Notes under the pieces: generated by a model
Told to the model about the DNA's origin: nothing
The model's database searches: none
What the model saw: only the letters and a program-made list of their open reading frames with translations
Program-made: the position numbers and the translations under genes
NCBI GenBank assembly: GCA_964373815.1
Contig: CAYJWI010000001.1
Location: 16,286 to 80,285 of the forward strand
Source: UBA10205 sp964373815
GTDB taxonomy: Archaea > Iainarchaeota > Iainarchaeia > Iainarchaeales > Iainarchaeaceae
Direction of reading: 5' to 3'
Length of the DNA stretch: 64,000 nucleotides
Part shown: piece by piece, positions 57,053-64,000 of the stretch
How the letters are laid out: every line of letters begins with the position of its first letter
How positions within the stretch are numbered: the first letter of the stretch is position 1

Positions 57053-57627
57053 CTCCTTAGCAGCTCAAGCCCATATTTGCCGCTTCGTTCAGGGTGGAAC
57101 TGCACTGCAAAAACATTTCCCTTCTGTATCGCGCAGGGAAATTGCCCGAAATAATCGCTCTCCCCCGCAACATAGTCTTGGTTTTCGGGCGCGCAGTAAT
57201 ACGAGTTCGTGAAGTACGCATATCCCTCTTCCAGAAACCTGTCTTTTTTTGGCATGGCATAATTCCACCCGGTTTGGGGGATTTTTCCCCTCCTGAATTT
57301 CACCACTTTTCCGCGCAAAAACCCCAAGCCAGTGATTCCGGGGCTTTCTTCGCTTTGCTCGAATAGAACCTGCATCCCAAGGCATATGCCAAGATATGGC
57401 CTCTTTCCCCTGATTGCCTGCATAAGTGGGCTCTCAAGTTTTTTTGAGCGAAGCTGCTGCATGAAATAGCCAAAAGCGCCGACACCCGGCAGGACTATCC
57501 TTTCGGCTTTTCCTATTTGCTGCGGCTTTGAAATTATTTTGGTTTCCGCCCCGAGGGATTTGAATGCGTTGCTTACGCTGGCGAGATTCCCTATTCCGCA
57601 ATCCACTATGGCTATTTTTCCGCGCAT
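57037..57627 (-). CDS. hisH: Imidazole glycerol-phosphate synthase glutaminase subunit
   Basis: A 196-aa class I glutamine amidotransferase: IVDCGIGNLASVSNAFKSLG, VLPGVGAFGYFM, the nucleophile loop YLGICLGMQVLFEQSEES and the His-Glu pair in AVQFHPERSGKYG. Supplies ammonia to HisF. ATG directly follows the hisB stop. Confidence 0.97.
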   Translation of the reverse strand: MRGKIAIVDCGIGNLASVSNAFKSLGAETKIISKPQQIGKAERIVLPGVGAFGYFMQQLRSKKLESPLMQAIRGKRPYLGICLGMQVLFEQSEESPGITGLGFLRGKVVKFRRGKIPQTGWNYAMPKKDRFLEEGYAYFTNSYYCAPENQDYVAGESDYFGQFPCAIQKGNVFAVQFHPERSGKYGLELLRRWMEC

Positions 57628-58215
57628 TCATATCACCCCTTTCGTGCTTGGTATTCCGCCAATCATTTTCCCATCAATCGAGCAGGCCATTTTCATTGCC
57701 TTGCCAAACCCTTTGAAGATGGCTTCCGCCTTGTGGTGGTCGCTTCTGCCGTAAGGCATTTTCACGGCTATGTTTGCGCCAAGCCCGGCGCAGAACCCGT
57801 AGAAGAAATCCTCCATTGTGTCAAGGTCGAGCTCTCCGCAAAAACGCCTCCCGAACTTCGCATCAAACCTGCAGAACGGCCTTCCTCCAATATCAACCGC
57901 GACTACTGCAAGGGATTCATCCATCGGGTAGGCAAAAAAGCCGGCACGGTTTATCCCTTTTTTCTCCCCGATAGCTTCTTTGAATGCCTTTCCAAGAACA
58001 AGGCCGGTGTCTTCAATGGTGTGGTGCTGGTCCACTTTCAAATCCCCCTTTGCCATGATTTCAATGTCAAATGCCCCGGTTTTGCAGAAAGTTTCCAGCA
58101 TGTGGCTAAAGAAACCTATCGGGGTTTTGATGCGGCCTTTTCCGGTTCCGTCAATGTCAAGTTTCACGGCTATTTCGGTCTCCTTTGTCTTCCTCCCCAC
58201 ATTCGCTTTTCTCAT
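57628..58215 (-). CDS. hisB: Imidazoleglycerol-phosphate dehydratase
   Basis: A 195-aa monofunctional HisB: GFFSHMLETFCKTGAFDIEI, VDQHHTIEDTGLVLGKAFKE, GRPFCRFDAKF and GRSDHHKAEAIFKGF, carrying the metal His clusters. No phosphatase domain is fused here; that activity is supplied by the HAD domain of the preceding gene. ATGA coupling (58212-58215). Confidence 0.97.
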   Translation of the reverse strand: MRKANVGRKTKETEIAVKLDIDGTGKGRIKTPIGFFSHMLETFCKTGAFDIEIMAKGDLKVDQHHTIEDTGLVLGKAFKEAIGEKKGINRAGFFAYPMDESLAVVAVDIGGRPFCRFDAKFGRRFCGELDLDTMEDFFYGFCAGLGANIAVKMPYGRSDHHKAEAIFKGFGKAMKMACSIDGKMIGGIPSTKGVI

Positions 58216-60509
58216 GCAACCATTCCCCCGGCCTCATTTATGTCTGAAGTGACTCTGATTGCCCCTTTTTTCATTAACAGTTCAGTAAGTTTTGTGGCAT
58301 TAACCGAAGGCGGAAGCACCCCTATTGGTTTGACATTTGCCTTTAGTGCAGCTTCAATGTCGTCAACTGCATCCCCAAAATAATAGGCACTCTTTGCCCC
58401 CAATTTTTCGAGTGCCAATTCTATTCCATAAGGGTCTGGCTTTCCCTTTCCGGCCGGGATGTCGTCACTTGTTATGATGCTCTCAAAATACCCCATAATG
58501 CCGAATTTTTCAAGCGTATCAATGGCATCTTTTCTCGGCCTCCCTGTGACTATCCCGAGCTTAAAGCGGCTCTGCAGCTTTGACAACGTTTCTTTTTTTA
58601 CCAGCAATTTCTCGTTTGATGCCAGGTTTTCCCTTTCATAAATCTCCTGGAATTTGCCGGCTATTTTATTTTTCGGGATGCCGGATTTCCTTTCCCGGAT
58701 TATTGTTTCAGTAAGGTCCCAATCATTGTTGCAGCCCCCGGCTTCCTTGAATTTCTGTATTTCGGCCGGCGTGACTTTTTTTCCCGTGAAATACTCGGCT
58801 GTTTTTTGTATTGCCGCCCTGTAAGAGCCGCCCACGTCAACAAGCACCCCGTCCATGTCAAAAATCAGCGCTTCTTCGCGCAGGACTGATTGCAAGTTTG
58901 CAAGCAACGTTTTGCACTGCCCGGCTGTTCCGATGGTTATGCGCAGGCATCCTTCAAGCATCGGGTATTTTCCGACGTCCCTTATCAGGACCCCATTTTC
59001 CCGCAGCCTGCTGCAAACCATTCCGGCCCTCTCTCCAAACCTTGCCAGCACAAAGTTTGCCTGCGATGGAAAAACCTTGACGCCCAGCTCCCCTAGCCCC
59101 TTTGCCACGACTTCCCGGTTGCCTTTGACTTCCTTTGCATATTCTTCCACGAATCCAGTGTCTTCAATTGCCGCTTGCGCAGCTTTCATTGCAATGGCAT
59201 TCACGCTGTAGGGCGACGCCGCCCTTTTCATGAGTGAGATTGTTCTGGAATTTGCAATTGCGTATCCTATCCGCAGGCCTGCAAGCCCAAATGCCTTTGA
59301 GAAAGTCTGCAGGATTATGAGGTTTGGGTATTGCCTTATTTTTCCCTTCGCGCTTTTTCCGTAGTACTGCCAATACGCTTCATCGAGCAGCACGATAGAA
59401 TCCTTGGCTTTTTCGAGTATTTTGAGCAAGCCCCCTTCATCGATTGCCGTGCCTGTTGGGTTGTTTGGGTTTACAAGCACAACCAGCTTGGGCTTTCCAT
59501 CAAGTTTTTTCAGGATTTTTCCTGCCGGAAAACTGAAGTCTTCATTGTAGCTCACTTTGGAAATTTTCGCCCCAGCGATTTGCGCGTATATTTCAAAAAG
59601 CCTGAACGCAGGCTCTGGAATGAGCACTTCATCCCCTTTCTCTATGAAAACATCCATTGCGAGCTTTATCCCCTCATCCGAGCCGTTGGTTACCAGCAGC
59701 TCATTTTCCCCAACTTTCAGATAGCGAGCGAGTTGTGAATAAAATTTCCCATATTCAGGGTAGGCCGAAATCTCCCAAGTGGTTAAAGATTTCAATGCCT
59801 GTATTACTTTTGGCGAGCAGCCTTTGGTGTTTTCATTCAAATCGAGCTTGAGCATCCCTGCCCTGCCTTCAGCTGGCGGGGGATATTTTGCAATGCTTTC
59901 GATGCTCTCCTTTGGTGTGGGGGCTTTTTTTGCTGCTATTATTACAAAGTCGCTCTCCTCTATTTTTTCATAGACGCACAGGCCGTTTCTTTCCATGGTT
60001 TTTCCACTATAAACTATGTCTATTGCAAGGTCCGCTATCCCTTCTGAATAGCTGGTTTCTACGCATCCGGAGATGTATATTCTCCTAAACGAGAAACCTG
60101 ATTCTTCAAGCTTCTTGAGATAGGCCTCTGCCATGTTCCTGTACTTGGCGGAAATGCAAACAGAGAGGCTGTTCCCAAGCTCCTTGAGCTCTTTGCCTCT
60201 AGGCCCGAGCATGCAGAGTGCGGGCTTTCCGTACAAAGCGCCAGGCTCGCTCCATTCAATCCTTTCAATTATTTCAAGGGTATTCGCCTTTTTGGACAGG
60301 CAATACTCCCTGAATAAGTCTTCCCCAGTGAGGCCGATTGCATCTTTCCCATTTTTGGAGTATTCCTCCGCCATGAAAGGTATGTCCTCCCCGCGCAGCT
60401 CTATTATTCTGGCATTGTCAAGGTTTTTGAGCAGTGAAAAAGCTTTTTCCCTGTATTTCCCAAGGCCTGAGTTTTTAGGGGCAAGGATGGAGGCAACCGC
60501 CCGCGTCAA
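58212..60509 (-). CDS. hisG-hisC: HisG-HisC-HAD trifunctional histidine enzyme
   Basis: One 765-aa chain. Residues 1-205: short-form ATP phosphoribosyltransferase (KDAIGLTGEDLFREYC, YISGCVETSYSEGIADLAID, YSGKTMERNGL). Residues 215-543: histidinol-phosphate aminotransferase (KLDLNENTKGCSPKVIQALK, VLVNPNNPTG, DEAYWQYYG, PLP lysine K405 in QTFSKAFGLAGLRIGY). Residues 546-740: HAD phosphatase (IFDMDGVLVDVG with D551/D553, GIVTGRPRKD, GKPDPYGIEL, YFGDAVDDIEA), fitting histidinol-phosphatase. So steps 1, 7 and 8 are in one protein. TTG start at 60509 after GGGG. Confidence 0.93.
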   Translation of the reverse strand: MTRAVASILAPKNSGLGKYREKAFSLLKNLDNARIIELRGEDIPFMAEEYSKNGKDAIGLTGEDLFREYCLSKKANTLEIIERIEWSEPGALYGKPALCMLGPRGKELKELGNSLSVCISAKYRNMAEAYLKKLEESGFSFRRIYISGCVETSYSEGIADLAIDIVYSGKTMERNGLCVYEKIEESDFVIIAAKKAPTPKESIESIAKYPPPAEGRAGMLKLDLNENTKGCSPKVIQALKSLTTWEISAYPEYGKFYSQLARYLKVGENELLVTNGSDEGIKLAMDVFIEKGDEVLIPEPAFRLFEIYAQIAGAKISKVSYNEDFSFPAGKILKKLDGKPKLVVLVNPNNPTGTAIDEGGLLKILEKAKDSIVLLDEAYWQYYGKSAKGKIRQYPNLIILQTFSKAFGLAGLRIGYAIANSRTISLMKRAASPYSVNAIAMKAAQAAIEDTGFVEEYAKEVKGNREVVAKGLGELGVKVFPSQANFVLARFGERAGMVCSRLRENGVLIRDVGKYPMLEGCLRITIGTAGQCKTLLANLQSVLREEALIFDMDGVLVDVGGSYRAAIQKTAEYFTGKKVTPAEIQKFKEAGGCNNDWDLTETIIRERKSGIPKNKIAGKFQEIYERENLASNEKLLVKKETLSKLQSRFKLGIVTGRPRKDAIDTLEKFGIMGYFESIITSDDIPAGKGKPDPYGIELALEKLGAKSAYYFGDAVDDIEAALKANVKPIGVLPPSVNATKLTELLMKKGAIRVTSDINEAGGMVA

Positions 60510-60628
60510 TAATCTGCCCCTTTGCCCACTTGCGTTTACCAGAATCAGCTATGAAGTGAACCACTCCGCTTTAGTGGGATAAAAGTGGGATTCATTAGTA
60601 TGTTTATGCCCGCCACTGTTTATAAACG

Positions 60629-61021
60629 TTACTTTTCAAGGCCCTCAAGCCTGAAGCCTTTCACGCCTTTTTCGCCCTTCAGTGAGGCCTTGAGCTTCCC
60701 AAGGTCGGCATTTGAAAAATCCGCTATTATCTCCCATTCCGCCTCCTGCCCCCTTTTCAGGCTGCGGGAGGATGTATGCACGAGATCGACCCCGTTCCTT
60801 GCAAGGATAGCGGCAACTCTTGCAAGAGAGCCGGGGATGTCGCCAAAAAATACCAGCAGCTTGCGTGTCCCTTTCTGTATTGGGAATAGGATTATCCTGC
60901 CGTTCTCCTTGTCCAGGTGGGTTTCAATGTTCTCGCCTATCTTGATTCCGAGGCTCTCCCTGAAAGAATTCGGGATGATTACCCTGCCTTTCGAGTCAAC
61001 TTTCACGTTCTGTGTTGCCAC
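60629..61021 (-). CDS. AbrB-ACT regulator next to the his operon
   Basis: A 130-aa protein: SpoVT/AbrB swapped-hairpin DNA-binding domain (VKVDSKGRVIIPNSFRESLG, 1-48) and a C-terminal ACT domain (LLVFFGDIPGSLARVAAILA, then NGVDLVHTSSRSLKRGQEAE). ACT domains bind amino acids, so this is a likely histidine-responsive regulator of the operon 119 bases downstream. GTG 61021 is 27 bp from the TATA block at 61045-61053 (leaderless). Confidence 0.8.
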   Translation of the reverse strand: MATQNVKVDSKGRVIIPNSFRESLGIKIGENIETHLDKENGRIILFPIQKGTRKLLVFFGDIPGSLARVAAILARNGVDLVHTSSRSLKRGQEAEWEIIADFSNADLGKLKASLKGEKGVKGFRLEGLEK

Positions 61022-61044
61022 AAGATAGTTTGCATGAATTCCTC

Positions 61045-61053
61045 ATAAAAATT
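61045..61053 (-). promoter_or_regulatory. TATA box of the AbrB-ACT gene
   Basis: Minus-strand AATTTTTAT centred about 27 bp from GTG 61021. Confidence 0.5.
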
Positions 61054-61106
61054 GATTCTTTGCATTGCTGACAGGTCACTGATTTCTTAGCTGTTACGTG
61101 ACAGCG

Positions 61107-61814
61107 TTAGGCTTTTCCCGCGTAAAACCAGTTTGAGGCATCCACGAAGAAGAGTTCGTAAGAATTTTTCTCCGGGTAGTATCTCACGAGCCAGCTCCCG
61201 TATTTGTCGTGGTTGATATCGTAGTGGTAGCCCTGCTCCGTGAGCCTGTTTTCAAAACCGTCCATCTCCATCTTCAATTTTCTGTAATCAAGTTTCTCCG
61301 GAAGCCCAAGGTCCTGCATTGACCTCCTATCAATCCCAAAGCGCGCAGTGTAAAACTCTTCCCCGGAAAACAGTTCCGCATCCTTTCTCCTCAAATCGCT
61401 CAGCTCGAGAACCCAGAAAAAACCAGACTTCCCCTTCACGCACACTGGCCTGAAAACCCGCGGAACCCTTGCCCCAAGAGATTTTGCCTTTCGCAGGACA
61501 TCAGCTGAATGTGTTGCCATCAGCAAGGTCAGCTTTTCCCACTGCTTTGCGGGAATCATGTGCAGGCCAAGCCCGCCTCTCTTTGGCGGTTGCATGCCCC
61601 GGATTTCAATTTGCACTGGAGAGTACGCAAGCCTCGAGACCCATCTAAGGTTTCCGCCCATAGGGTATTTTCTCGATATCCAATCAAGATGGAAAATTTT
61701 GTGGACCAGCCCCGGCCTTTCCGTAAGCGGCTTGACAATCCCCTCCATGCCGAATCCTATATCGCGGCCATAAACCGGAGGCTTTGCTAGATAATTGAAT
61801 TTTTTCCTTGGCAT
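61107..61814 (-). CDS. Possible kinase-fold protein
   Basis: A 235-aa protein starting MPRKKFNYLAKPPVYGRDIG. It has GMEGIVKPLTERPGLVHKIF (glycine loop and Lys-like), a long middle helix part, HYDINHDKYGSWLVRYY (catalytic-loop-like HxDxxxxxYG) and ELFFVDASNWF (metal-Asp-like). These are arranged as in protein-kinase/APH folds, but each motif is weak. Leaderless start 28 bp after CAAATAAATTG (centre about 61842). It is upstream of the AbrB-ACT gene. Confidence 0.4.
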   Translation of the reverse strand: MPRKKFNYLAKPPVYGRDIGFGMEGIVKPLTERPGLVHKIFHLDWISRKYPMGGNLRWVSRLAYSPVQIEIRGMQPPKRGGLGLHMIPAKQWEKLTLLMATHSADVLRKAKSLGARVPRVFRPVCVKGKSGFFWVLELSDLRRKDAELFSGEEFYTARFGIDRRSMQDLGLPEKLDYRKLKMEMDGFENRLTEQGYHYDINHDKYGSWLVRYYPEKNSYELFFVDASNWFYAGKA

Positions 61815-61856
61815 GCAAGAGATATTGATTCAAACAATTTATTTGTTTGGGTTGCC

Positions 61857-63014
61857 CTACCCGAGCAGCGATGCAATCAGCGGGAAGCCTATTATTACCC
61901 CTATTGTCGCCCCGAGGTTTGCGAACGCGACCACCAAAAGGATGCGCGTGACCTGGTTTTTGGTGAAATCGCCGAGCGAGTTGAGGTTTCGCAGCCCCTC
62001 GAAATCCCGAACCTTCGGGTTGCGCATCTTAGCCTCGACATACCCCGCGACCCAGCCCGCGGCGAGCAGCGGGTGCAGGGTTGTGAAGGGCGCCGCCAAG
62101 AATGCTGCAACCACCGAAAAAGGGTGGCCGCCCGCTATCAATGCGCCGAGCGCTGCCAGAGTGCCGGTCGAGAGGAACCAGTAAATGATTGCGGTGAAAG
62201 TTATGGCGGAGCCCTTGGTGAAAAACAACCCGGCAATTATTACTATAAAAATTGCGGGGATTGCGTAGCCGATTATTTTGGCAAACCCTGTGCCCCCCTC
62301 CTTCACGGAGAGTATTCCCTTTACATCAACCTTTTTCCCGAGCTTTTCCTTTATCCCTTTCACGTGCCCCGCGCCGACCACCGCGAGGATTTTTTTCCCC
62401 GGGCTTTTCATTATGGCTTGCGCGATGTAGGAGTCGCGCTCGTCTACCAGCACGTGCTTGATCGAAGGCATCTGCCTCGAGAGCTCCTGCATGAGCTGGG
62501 TCATCATGTCCTTCTCCTTGAGCTTCTCAATCCCCTCGCTCGTGATTGCGTTCTTTTCATCCGCGAAAAAGCCTGAAAGTATGGAGAATGCCATCTTGAC
62601 TTTTTCGATTAGCGTCATCTTCTGCATCGCCCTCTTGAGCGTGATGTTCACGTCCCTATCTAGCAGCATTATTGGGATGTTTTTCTCCTCGGCAACCCTC
62701 ACTGCCTCTAACATCTCCATTCCCGGCTTCATGCCGAGCTTGCTGCCAAGGGAGCGCTGCAGGTTTGAGAGCAAGAGGGTTAGCAGGAAAAGGTATGACT
62801 GCCCGCTCGAAATCACTTTGCCGATGTCGGTGTTCTCCCACTTGTCTCCCTGCTTTAGCTGGTTGAACCTTCTTATGTCAAGTTCAACCCCAACTATGTC
62901 AGGTTTCTCCTTCTCAATTGCCCTTGTGACTTCCTCAACGCTTTTGGATGAGATGTGCGCGGTGCCGAGAATGAGTATTTCCCTGCCTTCAAACTTGAGC
63001 TTTTCGAGGGCCAT
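61857..63014 (-). CDS. TraB/PrgY-family membrane protein
   Basis: A 385-aa protein of the TraB family (PF01963): LILGTAHISSKSVEEVTRAI (GTAH), DIVGVELDIRRFNQL (ELD), IPIMLLDRDVNITLKRAM (RD) and VLVDERDSYIAQAI, VVGAGHVKGI (GxxH). At least four C-terminal helices follow. Relatives inhibit peptide signals in Enterococcus; archaeal function is unknown and a metalloprotease-like activity is proposed. ATG 63014 fits the shared TATA at 63039-63048; the frame is open further up to ATG 63065. Confidence 0.85.
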   Translation of the reverse strand: MALEKLKFEGREILILGTAHISSKSVEEVTRAIEKEKPDIVGVELDIRRFNQLKQGDKWENTDIGKVISSGQSYLFLLTLLLSNLQRSLGSKLGMKPGMEMLEAVRVAEEKNIPIMLLDRDVNITLKRAMQKMTLIEKVKMAFSILSGFFADEKNAITSEGIEKLKEKDMMTQLMQELSRQMPSIKHVLVDERDSYIAQAIMKSPGKKILAVVGAGHVKGIKEKLGKKVDVKGILSVKEGGTGFAKIIGYAIPAIFIVIIAGLFFTKGSAITFTAIIYWFLSTGTLAALGALIAGGHPFSVVAAFLAAPFTTLHPLLAAGWVAGYVEAKMRNPKVRDFEGLRNLNSLGDFTKNQVTRILLVVAFANLGATIGVIIGFPLIASLLG

Positions 63015-63038
63015 AGCTGATTTATTATCCCGCGGAAC

Positions 63039-63048
63039 ATTTATTAAT
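63039..63048. promoter_or_regulatory. Bidirectional TATA box
   Basis: ATTTATTAAT, centre 29.5 bp from ATG 63014 (minus) and 25.5 bp from ATG 63069 (plus). The two starts are 55 bp apart. Confidence 0.55.
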
Positions 63049-63068
63049 TCCGATAATTTATTCATAGC

Positions 63069-63998
63069 ATGAAACGCTTTTTCGCGGGCTCTACGCAAGC
63101 CTTTGCCTTTAGGCATGGGTTCTTCATACTTGCGCTCTTGGTGCTGCTTTCAGGCACTGCTCATTCGCTCTCGATTGAATCGCCTCCCTCGGTTTCCGAG
63201 AACACCCCTTGGGGTTTTGCAGTAAGGCTTGATGCGACGGATTCGTGGACAAAGACAACTGTGGCAGTTGACGGCAAGCAGTTGCTCGACATTTATTCGA
63301 ACGGCAACATTGCTGCCGACCCCTTCAACGGCCAGTTCGTGCTCAAGTCCTTTGCGGTTGACGAGGACCCCAAGTCCACAGGCGGGCTCGTGCTCTATGT
63401 TTCCCACTTCGGCCTTGCAAAAGGCGCCCACATCCTGTCCGCGTCTTCCGAGAGCGCAACAGACTCGAAGAGCATAGATTCTTTTTCGCCACTTGCAGAT
63501 TCTGCATTGAGCGGCTTCGAGTCAAGGCTCGGGGCGGTTGAGGAGTCGGAAAAGGGCTATGCGGTGGATGCGAAGGCTTTGTGGAAAAAGCTGAACCGAA
63601 TCGACGCCAATGTTTCCTCTTTCAATGGCAAGATAGCCGCTTCCGAGAAATCTTCGCTTGCAGAAGTCTCAAGGCTAGCTGAGCGGGTCGGCGCGCTTGA
63701 AAAAACAAAGCGTGAACAGGAGGCCGCGGCGGCCCTTGAAGAGGCAAAGGGAAAAGACGGCCCGATTGCCGGTTTTTCAAACCTCGTTGCTGGCCTTGCG
63801 GGCTCTCTGGGCTCGGCGCTTGCGCTGGTCGTTGTAATAGCACTTGTGCTGGGCGCGCTGCTTTTCGCGAAGCAGAAGCTTACGGAAAATCGGAGCGTTT
63901 ACTCGAAGAAGGATGAATTCGGCCTGCCTGCATCATACGAGCATGAGCAGATGGCAAACGATGTCGCAGGCGAGGGGAAGTGGGCTGCGAAGAAGTGA
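63069..63998 (+). CDS. Signal-peptide, coiled-coil, TM-anchored surface protein
   Basis: A 309-aa protein: signal peptide (about 1-33), one Ig-like beta domain (35-130) and a coiled coil (150-225; KLNRIDANVSSFNGKIAASE, LAERVGALEKTKREQEAAAA). GPIAGFSNLVAGLAGS then precedes a TM helix (about 244-264), and a hydrophilic cytoplasmic tail of about 45 residues ends in KWAAKK. Similar in C-terminal layout to the surface proteins at 28.4-37 kb. Leaderless start. Ends two bases before the window end. Confidence 0.7.
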   Translation: MKRFFAGSTQAFAFRHGFFILALLVLLSGTAHSLSIESPPSVSENTPWGFAVRLDATDSWTKTTVAVDGKQLLDIYSNGNIAADPFNGQFVLKSFAVDEDPKSTGGLVLYVSHFGLAKGAHILSASSESATDSKSIDSFSPLADSALSGFESRLGAVEESEKGYAVDAKALWKKLNRIDANVSSFNGKIAASEKSSLAEVSRLAERVGALEKTKREQEAAAALEEAKGKDGPIAGFSNLVAGLAGSLGSALALVVVIALVLGALLFAKQKLTENRSVYSKKDEFGLPASYEHEQMANDVAGEGKWAAKK

Positions 63999-64000
63999 AA

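Noticed and set aside
1..64000. CRISPR arrays, rRNA genes, replication origin
   Set aside because: No regularly spaced 25-37-bp repeats, no rRNA-like conserved stretches and no cdc6/Orc1 with repeat clusters were seen.

Overview
This 64-kb window is a densely coded archaeal chromosome segment. The evidence is a complete A-type ATP synthase operon with an intein, TATA-box promoters about 25-30 bp upstream of (near-)leaderless starts, GTG/TTG starts, TrmB, HVO_A0114-like and AbrB-ACT regulators, and two tRNA-Ser genes without an encoded CCA. A bacterial-type MetK, a proton pyrophosphatase, long Ig-like surface proteins and many small Cys-rich proteins suggest a small-genome, DPANN-like (perhaps Diapherotrites/Micrarchaeota-like) lineage. 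That placement is inference.

Layout. (1) 1-7.5 kb is an extracytoplasmic copper/thiol-redox island: a cupredoxin lipoprotein, a multicopper oxidase, His- and Cys-rich anchored proteins, a DsbA-like thioredoxin, three CPxC membrane proteins, an HxlR regulator and a 44-aa protein with eight cysteines. (2) 7.6-14.8 kb holds a membrane protein/HTH pair, two glycosyltransferase-type genes, a K+-independent-type H+-pyrophosphatase, a small SWIB-like protein and several decayed genes. (3) 15.2-19.9 kb is an accretion at the 3' end of tRNA-Ser(UGA). Two tandem segments (1,920 and 2,582 bp) have similar left ends and identical 194-bp right ends; they carry an AAA/DUF234 ATPase, a SocA/Panacea-like plus PIN-like pair and two small unknown genes. 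(4) 20-28.4 kb holds rpe, a YgfZ-like gene, a prion-like secreted protein, an integration relic at tRNA-Ser(GGA) (frameshifted HNH, integrase fragment), a candidate structured RNA, an aminotransferase and a TrmB regulator. (5) 28.4-37.1 kb encodes four large cell-surface proteins. (6) 37.1-42.4 kb has a two-stem structured element, an XRE-CBS regulator divergent from metK, small unknown genes, a YbaK deacylase and a TumE/TumA-like toxin-antitoxin pair. (7) 42.4-52.9 kb is the ATP synthase operon on the minus strand (a 103-aa membrane protein, then H-I-K-E-C-F-A-B-D), with a 506-aa intein at the P-loop of subunit A. (8) 53.2-61 kb encodes the whole histidine pathway in six overlapping genes, two of them trifunctional fusions (HisG-HisC-HAD and HisA-HisI-HisE), preceded by an AbrB-ACT regulator. 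(9) 61.1-64 kb has a possible kinase-fold protein, a TraB-family membrane protein and a coiled-coil surface protein.

Expression logic. First genes of transcription units often start at or within a few bases of the predicted transcription start. Internal genes use GGAGGTG-type ribosome sites or 4-17-base overlaps. At least three divergent gene pairs have starts 55-56 bp apart around a single symmetric TATA block. Three genes are broken by single-base homopolymer indels (one gene twice); base-calling error or real decay cannot be separated from one sequence.
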